Position numbers and translations under genes: made by a program. Positions 63,163 to 64,000 of a stretch of 64,000 nt of DNA are shown in pieces. Within the stretch, counting starts at the first letter, position 1, and every line of letters begins with the position of its first letter. The notes under the pieces were generated by a model. That model was not told the DNA's origin. It saw only the letters and a program-made list of their open reading frames with translations, and ran no database searches. This DNA comes from Streptococcus parasuis (GTDB lineage Bacteria > Bacillota > Bacilli > Lactobacillales > Streptococcaceae): positions 1,054,001 through 1,118,000 of the forward strand of contig NZ_AP024276.1 of the NCBI RefSeq assembly GCF_021654455.1. Reading direction: 5' to 3'.

Positions 63163-64000
63163 CTAGCCCTCCAATTCACTTAAGTATTCATAACGCTCAT
63201 ATTTTTCCAATAGAGAATCATTTTTCTCATCCAACTCCTTTTGTAAGTCGGACAATTTTGTAAAATCACTTCCGCAAGTGAGCATTTCCGATTCAATCAC
63301 CTGGATTCGATCTTCTAAACTAGTGATTTCATCTTCAATACTTGCCCATTCCTGCTTTTCAAAATAGGACATCCGCTTCTTGCTTGTCTTGACCTTTTCT
63401 GTTTTTTCCTTTGGCATTTCAAGCGAAATAGCAGAGCTGGAAGCCAGAAAGGCCTTCTCATCCAGATAGTCTGTGTAGTTGCCAAAGAAGGTTTCGATAC
63501 CGCTATCTTCGAATGCCAAAATTTTATTGGCTACCTTATCTAGGAAATACCGATCATGGCTAACGGTAATCACTGGACCAGAAAAACCTTGTAAGAAATG
63601 TTCGAGTACTGTCAAGGTTGCAATATCCAAATCATTTGTTGGTTCATCTAAGAGAAGTACATTTGGTCGTTGCAAAAGAATTTTGAGTAAATAAAGCCGC
63701 TTCTTCTCCCCGCCTGACAACTTTTCGATCAGAGTGCCATGCATATTCCGCGGAAAGAGAAATTGTTCTAGGAGCTCCGCAATTGAGACCATGCCAGAAC
63801 TTGTCTTAGCTTCTTCAGCCACTTCTTGCAAAAAATTGATAACACGTTTGCTTTCATCTAATCCTTTGATAGTTTGCGAGAAATAGCCGATTCGGATGGT
63901 TTCCCCAATGTCCACTTTTCCGCTATCTGCTTGTAACTCACCAGCAATCAGATTCAAAAGGGTGGATTTTCCTTTACCATTGTCTCCGACAATCCCAATG
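63163..64000 (-). CDS. ABC-F family ATPase, C-terminal part (cut by the window edge)
   Basis: ABC-F proteins are soluble twin ATPases that act on ribosomes, some giving antibiotic protection. The visible 279 codons hold the second nucleotide domain: Walker A GIVGDNGKGKST (63960-64000, just before the first in-window ATG), signature LSGGEKKRLYLLKILL near 63700 and Walker B NVLLLDEPTNDLDI. They also hold the switch His in VSHDRYFLD and a C-terminal coiled-coil (EEDEITSLEDRIQVIESE-like, ending EYLSELEG). The first ATPase domain lies beyond the window. Which subfamily (Uup, EttA or other) cannot be decided. Confidence 0.9.
   Translation of the reverse strand, partial: IGIVGDNGKGKSTLLNLIAGELQADSGKVDIGETIRIGYFSQTIKGLDESKRVINFLQEVAEEAKTSSGMVSIAELLEQFLFPRNMHGTLIEKLSGGEKKRLYLLKILLQRPNVLLLDEPTNDLDIATLTVLEHFLQGFSGPVITVSHDRYFLDKVANKILAFEDSGIETFFGNYTDYLDEKAFLASSSAISLEMPKEKTEKVKTSKKRMSYFEKQEWASIEDEITSLEDRIQVIESEMLTCGSDFTKLSDLQKELDEKNDSLLEKYERYEYLSELEG

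Overview
The window looks like a chromosomal segment of a low-GC Streptococcus, most like Streptococcus suis. The basis is the set of families (GlgC/GlgD paired pyrophosphorylase, class 1B PyrD with PyrK, four-domain-type S1, cell-wall 5'-nucleotidase with LPNTG anchor), sigma-A promoters of TTGACA-17-TATAAT type, strong AAGGAG ribosome sites and dense minus-strand housekeeping operons. Species assignment is inference; no 16S gene is present.

Layout. 0-6 kb: trmFO, a HAD phosphatase with a catabolite-repression site in its promoter, a YkgJ-type Cys-cluster protein, maf, and a surface 5'-nucleotidase. 6-13 kb: pyrimidine synthesis (pyrC with ung and a glycosyltransferase; pyrE, a short pyrophosphatase-like gene, pyrF, pyrD, pyrK), with two PyrR-type attenuators. 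13-20 kb, plus strand: a LysR regulator and the glycogen operon glgC-glgD-glgA-glgB behind a promoter with an overlapping cre site. 20-25 kb: two paralogous amino-acid-binding lipoproteins, a threonine aldolase whose upstream region is split by a complete ISL3-family element with an 8-bp target duplication, tRNA-Arg and rpsA. 25-35 kb: tRNA-Gln and tRNA-Tyr separated by a structured repeat, ilvE behind a CodY-box promoter, a secreted propeller-like protein, and parC/parE separated by a Fic pseudogene and two small genes. 35-43 kb: plsY, several hypothetical genes, an SDR enzyme and a large secreted alpha-amylase with four starch-binding modules. 43-50 kb: tdk-prfA-prmC-sua5-glyA and relatives, with a repeat array between tdk and prfA. 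50-54.8 kb: an AT-rich accessory island holding a MocR regulator, a truncated cysteine-synthase-like gene, an EamA transporter and decayed conjugative-element genes, bounded by two IS3-family remnants. 54.8-64 kb: lepA, ndk, ysxC, clpX, a 57-residue membrane protein, folA, thyA, small membrane proteins, glucokinase and a partial ABC-F ATPase.

How the genes fit together. Several loci feed nucleotide pools (pyr genes, tdk, thyA, folA, ndk, 5'-nucleotidase, ung, maf). Sugar storage and starch use (glg operon, amylase, glucokinase) share candidate CcpA sites. Translation and DNA-topology genes fill most of the rest.

The most unusual signals are: a family of about 115-bp structured intergenic repeats whose central hairpin changes sequence but keeps pairing; three plus-strand genes with an extended -10 box exactly 6 nt before ATG and no ribosome site (probable leaderless mRNAs); a class III Fic gene directly after parE, broken by a stop codon inside its active-site motif; and a silent-site-diverged copy of the thyA 3' end just beyond thyA, which looks like a recombination scar.
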